Of a stretch of 64,000 bases of DNA, positions 10,992 to 21,212 are shown one piece after another (position 1 is the first letter of the stretch; every line of letters begins with the position of its first letter). The notes under the pieces were generated by a model. It worked only from the letters and a program-made list of their open reading frames with translations, did no database searches and was not told where the DNA came from. The position numbers and the translations under genes were made by a program. Source of the stretch: Methanobrevibacter sp. TLL-48-HuF1 (lineage in GTDB: Archaea; Methanobacteriota; Methanobacteria; Methanobacteriales; Methanobacteriaceae); the NCBI RefSeq assembly GCF_023617305.1, contig NZ_CP081485.1, positions 372,001 to 436,000 of the forward strand, given 5' to 3'.

Positions 10992-12338
10992 CTAATCACT
11001 TATTTCATAACCTAAATCAGTTAGCTGATTTCTTATTTTATCAGACAATTCATATTGTTTGTTGTTTCTTAATTCTTGTCTAACATCTGAAATTAAAGTT
11101 AATAATTCATCAGAAGATCCTGTATCTTTTAAAACAAAATCAATACCTAAAATAAAACCAACATCATCTAAAAATTCACGAATAGCTGAAACATCTTCAT
11201 CAGCTAAAGAATCAATTTCACTTTTGGAATCATTTATTAATCCGAAAATAGCTGCAATAGCTTTTGGAGTGTTGAAATCATCATCCATACTTTTAAAGAA
11301 TTCTTCTTTAGCAATTTTTAATGGAGCATAATCAGAAGTGGCATTTTCTATGATTTCACATTCTAATGATTCATAATATTTTTTAATTTTATCTAAACTT
11401 TTTTCAGACTGATGAAGTGACTCTTTTGAAAAGTCAATTGGACTTCTGTAATGAGTAGACAATACAAAGAACCTGAATACATCAGCATCATATTCTTTAA
11501 GTAATTCACGAATCGTAATGAAATTATTTAAAGATTTGGACATTTTTTCTCCTGAAACATTTAAAAATCCGGTGTGTAACCAGTAATTTACCATAGGACT
11601 TTTTCCGCTAACTGCTTCCATTTGGGTGATTTCTGCTTCATGATGAGGGAATATTAAGTCAAGCCCACCTCCATGAACATCATATTGCGGTCCGAAGTAG
11701 TATTCAGTAATAGCTGTATCTTCAATATGCCATCCAGGTCTTCCTTCACCCCATGGAGAGTTCCATACAGGTTCATCTACATTTTCTCTTTTTTTCCATA
11801 ATGCAAAATCAATCGGATTTTTCTTAGTAGTTTTAGCTATTTCCCTATGGGATTCCAATTCTTCAATGTTTCTATTTGATAATTTTCCAAATTCCTTAAA
11901 ATTGTCTATTCCAAAATAGACTCCGTCTTCAGTTTCATAAGCAAAACCTTTATCAATTAATCTTTGAATCTGATCAATTATTTCGCCCATGTGGTCAGTA
12001 GCTCTTGCAAATAAATTAACTCCTGTGACATTTAATTTAGCCATGTCTTCAATATATCTTTTTTCAAACTTCTTAGCTATATCACCTGCAGGAATTCCAG
12101 TTTCTTTTGATCTTTTAATTATCTTATCATCAACATCAGTAATGTTCTGAATATAAAATACTGTATAACCTTTATATTCCCAGTATCTTTTTATTGTATC
12201 AAAAGAAATGTAAGTTCTTCCATGGCCAATATGAGCATCATCATAAACAGTAGGTCCACAAACAAATAAATTAATTCTATTATCATTCATGGTTTCAAAA
12301 CTTTCTTTACTACGAGTTAAAGTAGAATAAATTTCCAT
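10992..12338 (-). CDS. cysS: Cysteinyl-tRNA synthetase
   Basis: Class I synthetase that charges tRNA-Cys with cysteine. The HIGH motif (HIGH, 36-39), the zinc ligand in the preceding VCGPTVYD, and KMSKS (265-269) are all intact, as is the zinc site near GWHIED and PHHEAE. The 448-aa length is close to normal. A direct CysRS means this organism does not depend only on the SepRS/SepCysS route used by many methanogens. The tRNA-Cys gene lies 37 bp upstream on the same strand, followed upstream by cysE and cysK, so the whole cysteine path from serine to Cys-tRNA is gathered here. Confidence 0.97.
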   Translation of the reverse strand: MEIYSTLTRSKESFETMNDNRINLFVCGPTVYDDAHIGHGRTYISFDTIKRYWEYKGYTVFYIQNITDVDDKIIKRSKETGIPAGDIAKKFEKRYIEDMAKLNVTGVNLFARATDHMGEIIDQIQRLIDKGFAYETEDGVYFGIDNFKEFGKLSNRNIEELESHREIAKTTKKNPIDFALWKKRENVDEPVWNSPWGEGRPGWHIEDTAITEYYFGPQYDVHGGGLDLIFPHHEAEITQMEAVSGKSPMVNYWLHTGFLNVSGEKMSKSLNNFITIRELLKEYDADVFRFFVLSTHYRSPIDFSKESLHQSEKSLDKIKKYYESLECEIIENATSDYAPLKIAKEEFFKSMDDDFNTPKAIAAIFGLINDSKSEIDSLADEDVSAIREFLDDVGFILGIDFVLKDTGSSDELLTLISDVRQELRNNKQYELSDKIRNQLTDLGYEISD

Positions 12339-12375
12339 AAAAATACCTCAAAAAAAGCAATATAATTAATAATGA

Positions 12376-12447
12376 AGGCAAGCTAGGGATTTGAACCCCA
12401 GTATCATGGTCTGCAGCCACGCACCTAAGCCGCTCGGTCAGCTTGCC
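12376..12447 (-). tRNA. tRNA-Cys (anticodon GCA)
   Basis: On the minus strand, a 7-bp acceptor stem (GGCAAGC / GCTTGCC) encloses a D-arm with GAGCGG, an anticodon stem-loop CGTGG-CTGCAGA-CCATG with anticodon GCA, and a T-arm with loop TTCAAAT. The base after the acceptor (12376) gives U73, the discriminator typical of tRNA-Cys. CCA is not encoded and no intron is seen. It lies between cysS and the cysE-linked regulator. Confidence 0.97.
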
Positions 12448-12497
12448 ATAAAAAATAAAACAGTAATTAATAGTTTGACTATTATTACATATATAGT

Positions 12498-12884
12498 TTA
12501 CGATTTACATTCTGTAACTTCAGAACCTAAACAACCTTGACAATCTTCATCAAGATCATTTTTATCAATGTTTAATTGTTTTAAAACATCCCCAATTTCA
12601 ATATGTTTGCAAATAGAACATGTTCTACCAATTATTTCTGTTTTTTTAGCTTCACCATTATGTAATTGAATAGCTAATTCATTAACCATTTCTTTTACAT
12701 TTGAACTTAAAACAACACCACTACCTCTTTTATCAGTAATATACTGAGATACAGCAGGTTGAGTTATATCCATAAGTTCAGAAACATCCTTTTGTTTCAT
12801 ACCTAAAGCCAATAAATCTTTAGCTAATTCTGATCTAATTGCAGGTATTACATACCATACAACAATTTCACAAGGCGGTTTCAT
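12498..12884 (-). CDS. HTH transcriptional regulator with a cysteine-rich C-terminal domain (COG2522-like)
   Basis: A 128-aa protein. Residues ~18-53 form an XRE-type helix-turn-helix (KQKDVSELMDI, then TQPAVSQYIT as recognition helix). The second half carries CysXXCys pairs at 89/92 and 115/118 and further cysteines at 5 and 126. The arrangement could bind an Fe-S cluster or metal. It starts 9 bp after cysE (GGAG ribosome site), so it is cotranscribed with cysE and perhaps cysK. That context suggests a sensor of cysteine, sulfide or Fe-S status acting on the TGTTATA/TATAACA sites before cysK and metY; this is inference. No effector domain of known ligand specificity is recognisable. Confidence 0.8.
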   Translation of the reverse strand: MKPPCEIVVWYVIPAIRSELAKDLLALGMKQKDVSELMDITQPAVSQYITDKRGSGVVLSSNVKEMVNELAIQLHNGEAKKTEIIGRTCSICKHIEIGDVLKQLNIDKNDLDEDCQGCLGSEVTECKS

Positions 12885-12893
12885 GTTAATCTC

Positions 12894-13607
12894 CTATTTT
12901 TTCAATAAATCATCCAATTCGTCTTCATCATCTTCAGCTAAACAAATTGAATTTTTTTCATATAATATCTTAATGTGTTTATCATTTTCTTTAAGATGCT
13001 TTGTAAGAGTATTAATTGCATCAGCTACTGGATCTGGAAGCTTATTATGATCTAAATCAACAGTTTTATGGTGAATTTCAATATTTTCTGCATTTTTACT
13101 TCTAACAATTCTTCCGGGAACTCCGACACATGTGGAATCCGGAGGAACATCTTTTAAAACAACAGCACCAGTTCCTATTTTAGAATATTGGCCAACAGTA
13201 ATATTACCCATTACTTTAGCTCCAGCACCAATAATTGCTCCTTTTTCTATAGTTGGGTGTCTTTTAGTTTTTTGTGTGCTTGTTCCTCCAAGAATTACTC
13301 CCTGATAAATAAGTACATCATCACCAACAATTGCAGTTTCTCCAACAACAACACCCATTCCATGGTCAATAAAAACACGCTGACCTATAGTTGCACCGGG
13401 ATGGATTTCAATACCTGTTAAAAATCTGGCTAAATTTGAATTCATTCTAGCCAATAACTTTAAAGAGTGATTCCATAGATAATGGCTGACTCTATGCATA
13501 ATAATAGCATAAAAACCAGGATAACATAAAAATATCTCTAGAGTACTGCGTGCTGCCGGATCCTTCTCCTTTATTGTCTTGATTTCACTCTTTAATCTAC
13601 CAAGCAT
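12894..13607 (-). CDS. cysE: Serine O-acetyltransferase
   Basis: Acetylates serine with acetyl-CoA to give O-acetylserine, the substrate of CysK. The C-terminal half is a left-handed beta-helix of hexapeptide repeats (GATIGQRVFI, AIVGDDVLIY, AIIGAGAKVM, ITVGQYSKIG). The catalytic His of DHGMGVVVGETA is at ~82 and the second active-site His of KRHPTI at ~117, counted from the chosen start. The protein is the short form (about 237 aa), with a truncated N-terminal helical domain. ATG 13607 is chosen because GGGG lies 7 nt before it; an upstream TTG (13613) has worse spacing. It stands between cysK and the HTH regulator gene. Confidence 0.95.
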   Translation of the reverse strand: MLGRLKSEIKTIKEKDPAARSTLEIFLCYPGFYAIIMHRVSHYLWNHSLKLLARMNSNLARFLTGIEIHPGATIGQRVFIDHGMGVVVGETAIVGDDVLIYQGVILGGTSTQKTKRHPTIEKGAIIGAGAKVMGNITVGQYSKIGTGAVVLKDVPPDSTCVGVPGRIVRSKNAENIEIHHKTVDLDHNKLPDPVADAINTLTKHLKENDKHIKILYEKNSICLAEDDEDELDDLLKK

Positions 13608-13697
13608 TAACAAACCCCAAATTGTATTTAGAATATGTATATCTATAAAAATATAACATATAGTATATACATTTTCTATAATACATAATATATAAAT

Positions 13698-14645
13698 TTA
13701 TTCAAATAACCAGTCAACAGATAAATATCTTGAACCGTCATCAGGTAAAATAGCCAATATTCTTTTACCTTTATTTTCATCCCTTTTAGCTACTTGAATT
13801 GCAGCCCATGTTGCTGCTCCAGATGAAATTCCTGCAAAGATTCCTTCTTTTTTAGCTAAATCAAGTAAGGTGTTACCTGCATCTTCATCTTTAACAGGAA
13901 TAATCTCATCAATAATATCAGAATCATAAATAGACGGAACAAAACCTGCACCAATACCTTGGATTTTATGAGATCCTTTAACTCCTTTTCCTAAGGTTTG
14001 AGAAGACTCAGGTTCAACAGCTATAATTTGAACATCAGGATTTTCCTCTTTTAATACTTTTCCAATACCTGTAATAGTTCCTCCAGTTCCTACACCAGCA
14101 ACTACAGCATCAATTTTACCTTCAGTATCTCTTAAAATTTCTTTAGCAGTAGTTTTAGAATGAATTCTTGTATTAGCTTCATTATCAAATTGATGTAAAA
14201 CAATACCATTTGGAATTTCTTTTTCCAATTCATCAGCTTTAGCTATAGCTCCACCCATACCTTCTGAACCTGGAGTTAATACTAATTCTGCTCCAAAGAT
14301 ACCTAACAATTTCCTTCTTTCAATAGACATGGTTTCAGGCATGGTTAAAATTAATCTGTAACCTTTAGCAGCTGCAGCAAAACCTAATCCAATACCGGTG
14401 TTTCCACTAGTTGGTTCAATAATTACAGAACCTTCTTTAAGCAAACCTTTTTCTTCAGCATCTTCAATCATTGCAACTGCAACACGGTCTTTTACACTTC
14501 CAGTTGGATTGAAAGATTCCATTTTTACATCTACTTCTGCATCTAAATCTTCAGTTATATTATTTAATTTTACAATAGGAGTATTTCCAATAGCATCAAT
14601 AACACTATTTAAAACTCCTCTTTTTAATTCTGGGACATTTACCAT
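13698..14645 (-). CDS. cysK: Cysteine synthase (O-acetylserine sulfhydrylase)
   Basis: PLP enzyme that combines O-acetylserine and sulfide to cysteine. Lys52 in NPTGSVKDR is the PLP Schiff-base lysine, EPTSGNTGIGL is the substrate-binding loop, and GTGGTITG binds the PLP phosphate. The 315-aa length is standard. The C-terminus ends in WLFE rather than the common Ile-terminated tail, so CysE-CysK complex formation by the usual C-terminal insertion would act on the CysE side. It opens a cluster with cysE and the regulator gene 90 bp downstream. Its upstream region has several TGTTATA/TATAACA half-sites like those before metY. Bacterial-type cysteine synthesis is uncommon in methanogens and suggests acquisition. 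Confidence 0.95.
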   Translation of the reverse strand: MVNVPELKRGVLNSVIDAIGNTPIVKLNNITEDLDAEVDVKMESFNPTGSVKDRVAVAMIEDAEEKGLLKEGSVIIEPTSGNTGIGLGFAAAAKGYRLILTMPETMSIERRKLLGIFGAELVLTPGSEGMGGAIAKADELEKEIPNGIVLHQFDNEANTRIHSKTTAKEILRDTEGKIDAVVAGVGTGGTITGIGKVLKEENPDVQIIAVEPESSQTLGKGVKGSHKIQGIGAGFVPSIYDSDIIDEIIPVKDEDAGNTLLDLAKKEGIFAGISSGAATWAAIQVAKRDENKGKRILAILPDDGSRYLSVDWLFE

Positions 14646-14700
14646 AATTATTTCTCCTAATTAATCTATTTAAGGTATATTATAAAGGGTTATCATTAAT

Positions 14701-14779
14701 TGTTATATTTTGGAATACCTAATATAACAATAGTTATTGTTTATAACTAATGTTATATAACAATGTTTTTATTTATAAA
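14701..14779 (-). promoter_or_regulatory. cysK promoter with TGTTATA/TATAACA operator sites
   Basis: A perfect 12-bp palindrome TGTTATATAACA lies at 14751-14762, ten bases downstream (minus strand) of a TATA-like TTTATAAA at 14772-14779, matching the geometry of the metY modules. Further half-sites are TATAACA at 14723-14729 and TGTTATA at 14701-14707, and AACAATA-GT-TATTGTT forms a second imperfect palindrome at 14726-14741. A 16-bp stretch (14722-14737) is identical to 3877-3892 before metY. Confidence 0.55.
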
Positions 14780-14791
14780 TGTTTCGGAAAA

Positions 14792-15421
14792 TCAGCAGTA
14801 ATCACAAATATCTGATATTGGACACATTTCACATTGGGGACTCATCGGTTTACAGATAGTCTGGCCAAACTGAACCATTAAATCATTTAATTTAATCCAT
14901 AATTCCTTAGGAGCTATTTTAGCTAATTCCACTTCTGTCTGTTCAGGTGTTTTGGTATTTACCAAACCAATCCTATTGGAAATTCTATGAACATGAGTAT
15001 CAACAGGAATAGCTGGAAGTTCAAATGCATAAACCAGAACACAGTTAGCGGTTTTACGGCCCACCCCAGGAAGCTCAACCAGCTCTTTTAAATTATCTGG
15101 AACTTCTCCCCCATACTGATCAATTAAAATCCTTGAAACTTCCTTAATTCTAGCTGCTTTTACACGGTAAAATCCGGAACATCTGATTAACTCTTCAACA
15201 TCCTCAGTTGGAGCATCCACAACTTCATAAATGTCTTTATATTTGCCAAATAAGTTTTTAGTAGCCTGATCTGTGTTTTCATCTCTGGTTCTTTGAGATA
15301 AAATTGTTCTGACTAAAACCTTGTATGGATCATTATTTAGAAATTTTCTAATTTTATATAACTTATTTAACTCATCAACAATTTTAATAACCTTATCAGT
15401 TTTTGTTAGTTCCAACACCAA
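14792..15421 (-). CDS. nth: Endonuclease III (DNA glycosylase / AP lyase)
   Basis: Base-excision repair enzyme for oxidised pyrimidines. The helix-hairpin-helix LPGVGRKTA carries the catalytic Lys123, and Asp141 in VDTHVHR is the second active-site residue. The [4Fe-4S] loop is complete: Cys190, 197, 200 and 206 (Cx6CxxCx5C). The 209-aa length is typical. It begins 8 bp after aroA on TTG or the following GTG, with GGAAGTGG as a ribosome site, so it is probably translated from the aroA transcript. Confidence 0.95.
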   Translation of the reverse strand: MVLELTKTDKVIKIVDELNKLYKIRKFLNNDPYKVLVRTILSQRTRDENTDQATKNLFGKYKDIYEVVDAPTEDVEELIRCSGFYRVKAARIKEVSRILIDQYGGEVPDNLKELVELPGVGRKTANCVLVYAFELPAIPVDTHVHRISNRIGLVNTKTPEQTEVELAKIAPKELWIKLNDLMVQFGQTICKPMSPQCEMCPISDICDYC

Positions 15422-15429
15422 ACCACTTC

Positions 15430-16755
15430 CTAAATTAACTCCAGTTCAACTCCAATTTCTGCCATAGCTTCAATAAAATTAGGAAAAGACACATCAAAAA
15501 CTTCCCCATTCGTAATTTCTATATCATGTTTCAGACCAACTAAAGAAAATGCCATAGCCAATCTATGATCTTTATGTGAATCAACAGTACCTGAATGGAT
15601 TCCGCCTTCAATAGACATGCCGTCTTCAAATTCTTTTAAATTACATCCTAATTTCTCAAGTTCTCTGCATGTAGTATCTATTCTATCTGTTTCTTTAACT
15701 CTGGCATGTTTAACACCAGTAATGTTAGTAGTTCCATTAGCCAGAGCTGCTAAAATAGCTACTGTAATTAATAAATCAGGAGCATTTGATAAATTAACAT
15801 CGATTCCTTTTAAATTACCCTCAGATGAAATTTCAACATAATCATCAGATATTTCTATTTTTGCACCCATCTGTCTTAAAATATCCAATATTAATTTATC
15901 TCCCTGTTTAGAATCTTTAAATAAATTTAATATTTTAGCTTTCCCACCATAAATAGCTACAGCTGCCAGCAAATAAGACGCTGATGAATAATCCCCTTCA
16001 ACTATATAATCACAGGATTTATATTCCTGTTTAGCTATGTTAAATTCATCAATGCGACAGTTTTTAAATTCCTTATCACAGTCATCATGGCGTATATAAA
16101 ATTCATTTTTAATTTTAACACCAAATTTAGCCATTATATCACAGGTCATATTTACATAAGGACGTGACTTGAATTCAGGAAGTACAAATAAATCAACACC
16201 CTTTTCAGACAAAGGGGCAGAAATTAGAATTGATGAAATAAATTGGGAACTGACATTACCTAAAATACTAGTTTCACCACCCACATAACCTGGTTTAATT
16301 AAAATAGGTGCTTTTCCATTGCCGTTGATGGAAGTTGCATTTACACCTAATGAAGCTAATGATTCGGTTAAAATTTCCATAGGTCTTGTCTGTAAAGATT
16401 CATCTCCCGTTAAAATAACTTCATTGTCAGCTAAACTAGCTATACTGGTCATTAATCTTAAAGTAGTTCCTGAATTACCTAAATCAATAGGAACTTCTGA
16501 TGAATTATGCAATTTACCATTGGTTCCAGTTATTTCCAGATAATCATCTTTTTTAGTAATATTTGCTCCTAAAGCCCTGCAAACATTAATAGATGATAAA
16601 ACATCCTGTGAAAAAAGTATATCATAAATTTTAGATGTTCCATTAGCTAAAGATGCCAATATAACTGCTCTATGAGAATAACTTTTAGAAGGTGGTGCTT
16701 TAACCTCACCTCCAATATTGGAAATATTTTTAACTTTAAGATTCATTGTTATCAA
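15430..16755 (-). CDS. aroA: 3-phosphoshikimate 1-carboxyvinyltransferase (EPSP synthase)
   Basis: Sixth step of the shikimate pathway: joins shikimate-3-phosphate and phosphoenolpyruvate. Key segments: PPSKSYSHR (Lys24, Ser25 and Arg29 bind substrate), [35 protein letters not shown] and DHRLAMAF. Length (441 aa) is that of a single-domain-pair enzyme. The start is uncertain: TTG at 16755 has AAGGTA at good distance, while ATG 16746 lies farther away. It is followed directly by nth. Confidence 0.96.
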   Translation of the reverse strand: MITMNLKVKNISNIGGEVKAPPSKSYSHRAVILASLANGTSKIYDILFSQDVLSSINVCRALGANITKKDDYLEITGTNGKLHNSSEVPIDLGNSGTTLRLMTSIASLADNEVILTGDESLQTRPMEILTESLASLGVNATSINGNGKAPILIKPGYVGGETSILGNVSSQFISSILISAPLSEKGVDLFVLPEFKSRPYVNMTCDIMAKFGVKIKNEFYIRHDDCDKEFKNCRIDEFNIAKQEYKSCDYIVEGDYSSASYLLAAVAIYGGKAKILNLFKDSKQGDKLILDILRQMGAKIEISDDYVEISSEGNLKGIDVNLSNAPDLLITVAILAALANGTTNITGVKHARVKETDRIDTTCRELEKLGCNLKEFEDGMSIEGGIHSGTVDSHKDHRLAMAFSLVGLKHDIEITNGEVFDVSFPNFIEAMAEIGVELELI

Positions 16756-16814
16756 TTCTTATTTACCTTATAATAATTATTATATTTATCTGATTAATTA
16801 AGTTAAATAAAAAA

Positions 16815-17543
16815 TTACTCTTTTCTTTGAAGTACAATAGCTATAAAATTCAAATATTTGCAGGCTCCTGCATCAATAGCTTTTTTATCACCTGCAGCAT
16901 ATTCATTGTTACAGTTAATCCAATCCTGCCAAAGTTCTTCATTTCCTTTCATCTGTTTAATTGAAATAATCCTTGATTTATCAGATTTATCAATTATATC
17001 TTCCCAATAATCCATATCATGAATATAATCTAGCTGTTCTTCATTCCAGGAAAGCAATAATTCATCAGGCAAATTATCATGACAGTCTTTTTTCATACCA
17101 GGAACTGCAATATACACATAACCTCCAGGTTTGATAAACGGAATTATTTTTTCATCTAAAAAGCTTGAATCTCTTCCAAAGTAATTATAGGAATCTGCAC
17201 AAATTATTGCATCAAAAAATTCATGAGCAAATGGCAGATCATTAGCATCCGCTTTGATAGGAATTATTTCATCACCTGAAAGCCCCATTTTATCAAAAAA
17301 TTTCTTGTTTTCTGTAGGGTCACTCCACAAATCAGTAGGGAAAACTTTAAAGCCATATTCTTTTACAAGAAATACTGAAGTTAAACCATTTCCGCTTCCT
17401 AAATCCATCACAGTAGCAGAATCTGAAATATTATGATTTACTAATAATTCTTCAACTAGTTTTAAAGGATTCGGACCCATAATTTTATTTTCAACTAAAT
17501 TTTTATCATACTTTATTGATTTCTCATAATTCAATGTAATCAC
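16815..17543 (-). CDS. SAM-dependent methyltransferase, class I
   Basis: A 242-aa protein with SAM motif I VMDLGSGNG at ~46-53, an acidic residue after the second strand (VFPTDLW), and the DAIICADSYNYFG segment as the post-II/III region. Then come a KPGGYVYIAVPG strand-loop and a divergent C-terminal part. The substrate is not recognisable; the fold is close to the methyltransferase type 11/25 group acting on small molecules. It stands alone between valS and aroA on the same strand, about 60 bp from aroA. Confidence 0.75.
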   Translation of the reverse strand: MITLNYEKSIKYDKNLVENKIMGPNPLKLVEELLVNHNISDSATVMDLGSGNGLTSVFLVKEYGFKVFPTDLWSDPTENKKFFDKMGLSGDEIIPIKADANDLPFAHEFFDAIICADSYNYFGRDSSFLDEKIIPFIKPGGYVYIAVPGMKKDCHDNLPDELLLSWNEEQLDYIHDMDYWEDIIDKSDKSRIISIKQMKGNEELWQDWINCNNEYAAGDKKAIDAGACKYLNFIAIVLQRKE

Positions 17544-17637
17544 TTAAAAAAATTGTTAATTTAATAAAAACAAATTAATTTTAGATAAAAGAAGAATAAA
17601 AAGTTTACTGTTAAAAAAAATAAGAATTGAAGTAAAA

Positions 17638-20355
17638 TTATCTCATTACTTCAACAATAACATCTAAATTTTCAGACTGCAGGATATCTACTTTTTTACC
17701 GGAAGCTCCTACAATTTCTTTTGAGATGTTTAATAAATCTTTACCCACAACAATATCTCCAATAGCTAATTCGCCAGATTCTTCTAATTCATCAGCTATT
17801 TTTTCAATATCAGTGGATTTTAAGTAACCGATGATTTTTCCGGCATCTTTTTTAAACATCGGTCCGATTTGAGACATGTCAGGTTCAACTTCAATGATTT
17901 TTTCATGAACTTCAGGTTTTCCTGTTTTAATAGATAAATCATCAATTTTAAGAGTTCCTTCAATATCCTGTGAAAATTCATCGAATATTTCAACTAAATT
18001 CTCATCATTAGTATAAACATTAACTTCAGACAATTGAGCGTTAAGAGGTATTTTTGAACTGGATTTGAATCTTCTTACTTCATCAATTAAATCTACAGTG
18101 ATATTACCTTTGTTTTCGTAATCTTCACTTACTAAATCCTCATTAACTTCCGGCCAGGAGGTTTTATGAATAGACTCGCCGTCACCAAAGTATTGGTAAA
18201 CTTCTTCTGCAAAGAATGGTACAATTGGAGACAATAATTTCAATGAAGTTTCAATAACATTTCTTAAAGTGTATTTAGCTGCTTTTCTTGATGAATCACT
18301 TACATCATCATTGTATAATCTGTATTTTACTGCTTCAATGTATTCATCACAGAAATCATGCCAGATGAATTTTTCAATTGATGTAATTGTAGTTGCAAAG
18401 TCATAATTTGCAAATGCATTATCTACAACTTTATTAAGGTTATTTAACTTAGATAAAATCCATAAATCAAGAGGATCAAAGTTACCTTTTATTTCATCGT
18501 AGCTTACCTCTTCATCAAATATCTGCATACTGATGAATCTGAATGCATTCCAGAATTTTCTTAAGAATCTGTAACCATGTTTAATGTCCTTCCAGTCAAA
18601 TATTACATCTGAACCAGGTACACTGTTAGCTGCCCATGTTCTTAAAGCATCTGCACCGTATTGCTCAATTACTTCATCAGGAGCAATTACATTTCCTCTG
18701 GACTTACTCATTTTGTATCCGTCTTCACCAAATACCATACCATTGATTACAATATCATCAAATGGTTTTTTACCTGTTAAAGCAAGACAACGAAGTGTTG
18801 TGTAAAATGCCCATGTTCTGATAATGTCATGTCCTTGCGGACGGATATTAGCTGGGAAATTGTTTTCATAACCTTCGTTAGGCCATCCTGCAATTGAAAG
18901 CGGTGAAATAGAACTGTCCATCCAGGTATCTAAAACATCCTCTTCTCCAATAAATTCCTCACATCCACAGCTGCATGCTTTTTTAGGTTTATCATGAGTC
19001 GGATCAACTGGCAAGTCTTCAACATCAGGAAGCATTACTTTTCCACAATCTTTACAGAACCAAACAGGTATAGGAGTTGCAAATAACCTTTGTCTTGAAA
19101 TACACCAGTCCCATTCCATAGAATCTGCCCAGTTAATCATACGGCTTTTCATATGTTCAGGAACCCAGTTCATTTCTTCTGCTGCATCTTTAGTTTGCTC
19201 GATTAATTTATTTACAGCTACAAACCATTGTTTTTTAACTAAAATTTCAATAGGAGTTTTACATCTCCAGCACTGACCAACATTCTGGTCAACTTTTTCC
19301 TGTTTTAAAAGGTATCCTTCTTCTTTCAAGTCTTCAATAGTTTTAGCTTTACAGGTAGCCAAATCCATTCCTTCATATCTTCCGGCAGCTGCAGTCAATC
19401 TGCCTTTTTCATCAATAGCATCAATAATTTCCAGATTATGTTTATTTACCCAGGCCACATCTGTTTTATCCCCGAAAGTACAAACCATTACTGCACCAGT
19501 ACCAAATTCAGGATCTACTTCTTCATCAGGATAAATTTTTACTTTCTGATGAGATAAAGGTACTTCAACATATTTATCAACTAAATGAGCATATCTTTCA
19601 TCATCAGGATGAACTACAACAGCTACACAAGCAGACATTAACTCAGGACGGGTAGTTGCAATCATAACACCCTCATCTTTAGGATTGGCCTCTTTACCTG
19701 AAACTTTAGAACTGGCTATATCATCATAAGAATCTTCCATAGCTGGCGGGAAATTGACATAGTTTAAAAAGGTTTCATTATCACTATACTCTACTTCTGC
19801 AAAAGCAATAGCTGTTTCACAACGAGGACACCAGTTAACCGGATGAATACCCTGATAAATTAATCCTTCATCATACATTTTTAAAAAGGAATATTGTGTC
19901 CTTTTCATGTATTCCGGAGTCATAGTAATAAATTCACGGCTCCAATCCTGTGAAAAACCTAAAGATTGCATTTGATTTTTCATTTTAGCTATGTTTTGAG
20001 TAGTTAACTCAATACAATACTCTCTGAATTTAGCTCTTGAAACATCATTTTTCTTAATTCCATGAGTTTCTTCAACTTTAACTTCAGTAGGAAGACCATG
20101 ACAATCCCATCCCTGAGTAAATAAAACGTCCAAGCCTTTTAATCTCCTGTATCTTGCATTCATATCAATGTAAACCCAATTTAACACATGCCCTAAATGA
20201 ATAGAACCAGTTGGATATGGTGGTGGAGTATCAATTATATATCTAGGTTTAGTTCCATCACCGAGGAATTTATAAAGCTCCTCATCTTCCCATTTTTGCT
20301 CCCAAATCTTTTCTTTTTTAAAATCATAGTCTTTAGGAATATTCTCACTTGACAT
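17638..20355 (-). CDS. valS: Valyl-tRNA synthetase
   Basis: Class I synthetase (905 aa). The HIGH motif appears as HLGH at 53-56 after PPPYPTGS, and KMSKS at ~547-551. A zinc-binding CKDCG...CSCGCEE segment precedes LDTWMDSS, and the editing (CP1) domain contains ATTRPELM and GTGAVMVC. The anticodon-binding domain follows after ~640, with a C-terminal extension in place of a long bacterial coiled coil. ATG 20355 fits the conserved N-terminus. It has its own promoter in the long gap upstream. Confidence 0.97.
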   Translation of the reverse strand: MSSENIPKDYDFKKEKIWEQKWEDEELYKFLGDGTKPRYIIDTPPPYPTGSIHLGHVLNWVYIDMNARYRRLKGLDVLFTQGWDCHGLPTEVKVEETHGIKKNDVSRAKFREYCIELTTQNIAKMKNQMQSLGFSQDWSREFITMTPEYMKRTQYSFLKMYDEGLIYQGIHPVNWCPRCETAIAFAEVEYSDNETFLNYVNFPPAMEDSYDDIASSKVSGKEANPKDEGVMIATTRPELMSACVAVVVHPDDERYAHLVDKYVEVPLSHQKVKIYPDEEVDPEFGTGAVMVCTFGDKTDVAWVNKHNLEIIDAIDEKGRLTAAAGRYEGMDLATCKAKTIEDLKEEGYLLKQEKVDQNVGQCWRCKTPIEILVKKQWFVAVNKLIEQTKDAAEEMNWVPEHMKSRMINWADSMEWDWCISRQRLFATPIPVWFCKDCGKVMLPDVEDLPVDPTHDKPKKACSCGCEEFIGEEDVLDTWMDSSISPLSIAGWPNEGYENNFPANIRPQGHDIIRTWAFYTTLRCLALTGKKPFDDIVINGMVFGEDGYKMSKSRGNVIAPDEVIEQYGADALRTWAANSVPGSDVIFDWKDIKHGYRFLRKFWNAFRFISMQIFDEEVSYDEIKGNFDPLDLWILSKLNNLNKVVDNAFANYDFATTITSIEKFIWHDFCDEYIEAVKYRLYNDDVSDSSRKAAKYTLRNVIETSLKLLSPIVPFFAEEVYQYFGDGESIHKTSWPEVNEDLVSEDYENKGNITVDLIDEVRRFKSSSKIPLNAQLSEVNVYTNDENLVEIFDEFSQDIEGTLKIDDLSIKTGKPEVHEKIIEVEPDMSQIGPMFKKDAGKIIGYLKSTDIEKIADELEESGELAIGDIVVGKDLLNISKEIVGASGKKVDILQSENLDVIVEVMR

Positions 20356-20827
20356 ATCTTTTCTCCAAATAATTAAATAAAAATAATATTATTAAATATG
20401 TATTTCTTTATTTAAAAATATATAAGAAAAACTGCAGGTTCTCATGAAATTTTGGCGAATTGAATTATATTGAAAATTAATATTTTAAATGTCTCTTTTT
20501 ATTTTAAAGTTATGAGATTTAACTTTTATTTACTCTGCTGAATTTTTTTCGACAAAAATATCCATATATCTGACTGATACATCTAAAGCCGAATCCCAAT
20601 AGAATTTAATCTAAGAATTTTAATTTCACCGGCAATGCAATGTTTTCAATAAATTCAGCATCATAAGATTTAAAATTAAATAAAACTGTGATTAAAATAA
20701 ATCACCATACAATTTCTGCTGTAAAAAAATTAGAAAATTTCGACGAAATCAATAAAACAGATACTTTAATAATGATTAACTACACTAAATAATAAATGTA
20801 TAAAAGAATATAAAAGGACTGTTAAAA
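20356..20827. other. 472-bp gap between divergent valS and a membrane-protein gene
   Basis: Contains the divergent promoters. AT runs resembling a TATA box occur near 20395 and 20800. A short open stretch on the plus strand (20667-20792, ending with TAA) has protein-like composition but no good start or homology that I recognise; it may be a gene remnant. Nothing else is supportable. Confidence 0.4.
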
Positions 20828-21187
20828 ATGGAATTATTATGGTTTTATGTTGCAATCGTACTAGCTATAAGCGACACAGTCCACACCCAAATCGTGTGGA
20901 AAATCTTTAATAAGTTCTACCTTATTTTAGGAGGAATAATTAACAATTCAGTAAATGCTCCATGGAAAACATGGATTATACATGAATTAATGGAAGCAGG
21001 ATTCCACTTTATTTTTGTGTCAATAGTATTTTTAAATTTAGAAATAGGAATATTAGCAGCATTTATTCATTTTGTAATAGATGTAAGCCACACATTACTT
21101 ATTAACAGTCATATGAATGAATTAGAACACAGGTCATTACATTTTGTAATTGAATCATTATTCTTCATAGCTATTTATGGATTATAA
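20828..21187 (+). CDS. Small multi-pass membrane protein of unknown function
   Basis: A 119-aa hydrophobic protein with about three to four membrane segments: ~3-17, ~52-74 and ~106-118, with a moderately hydrophobic stretch around 75-92. Several His and acidic residues (HELMEAGFH, HFVIDVSH, HMNELEH) line the segments and could bind a metal, but I do not recognise the family. AAAGGACTG precedes the ATG. It lies 25 bp upstream of pheT on the same strand, so it may share its transcript; a functional link is not implied. Confidence 0.65.
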   Translation: MELLWFYVAIVLAISDTVHTQIVWKIFNKFYLILGGIINNSVNAPWKTWIIHELMEAGFHFIFVSIVFLNLEIGILAAFIHFVIDVSHTLLINSHMNELEHRSLHFVIESLFFIAIYGL

Positions 21188-21212
21188 AAATAATTTTATT
21201 GGAGTATATTAA

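Noticed and set aside
12376-12447. Further tRNA genes near this one
   Set aside because: I looked for T-arm consensus on both strands elsewhere and saw no second complete cloverleaf.
20667-20792. Short plus-strand frame in the valS upstream gap as a gene
   Set aside because: No credible start codon or ribosome site, about 41 codons, no recognised family; kept only as a possible remnant.
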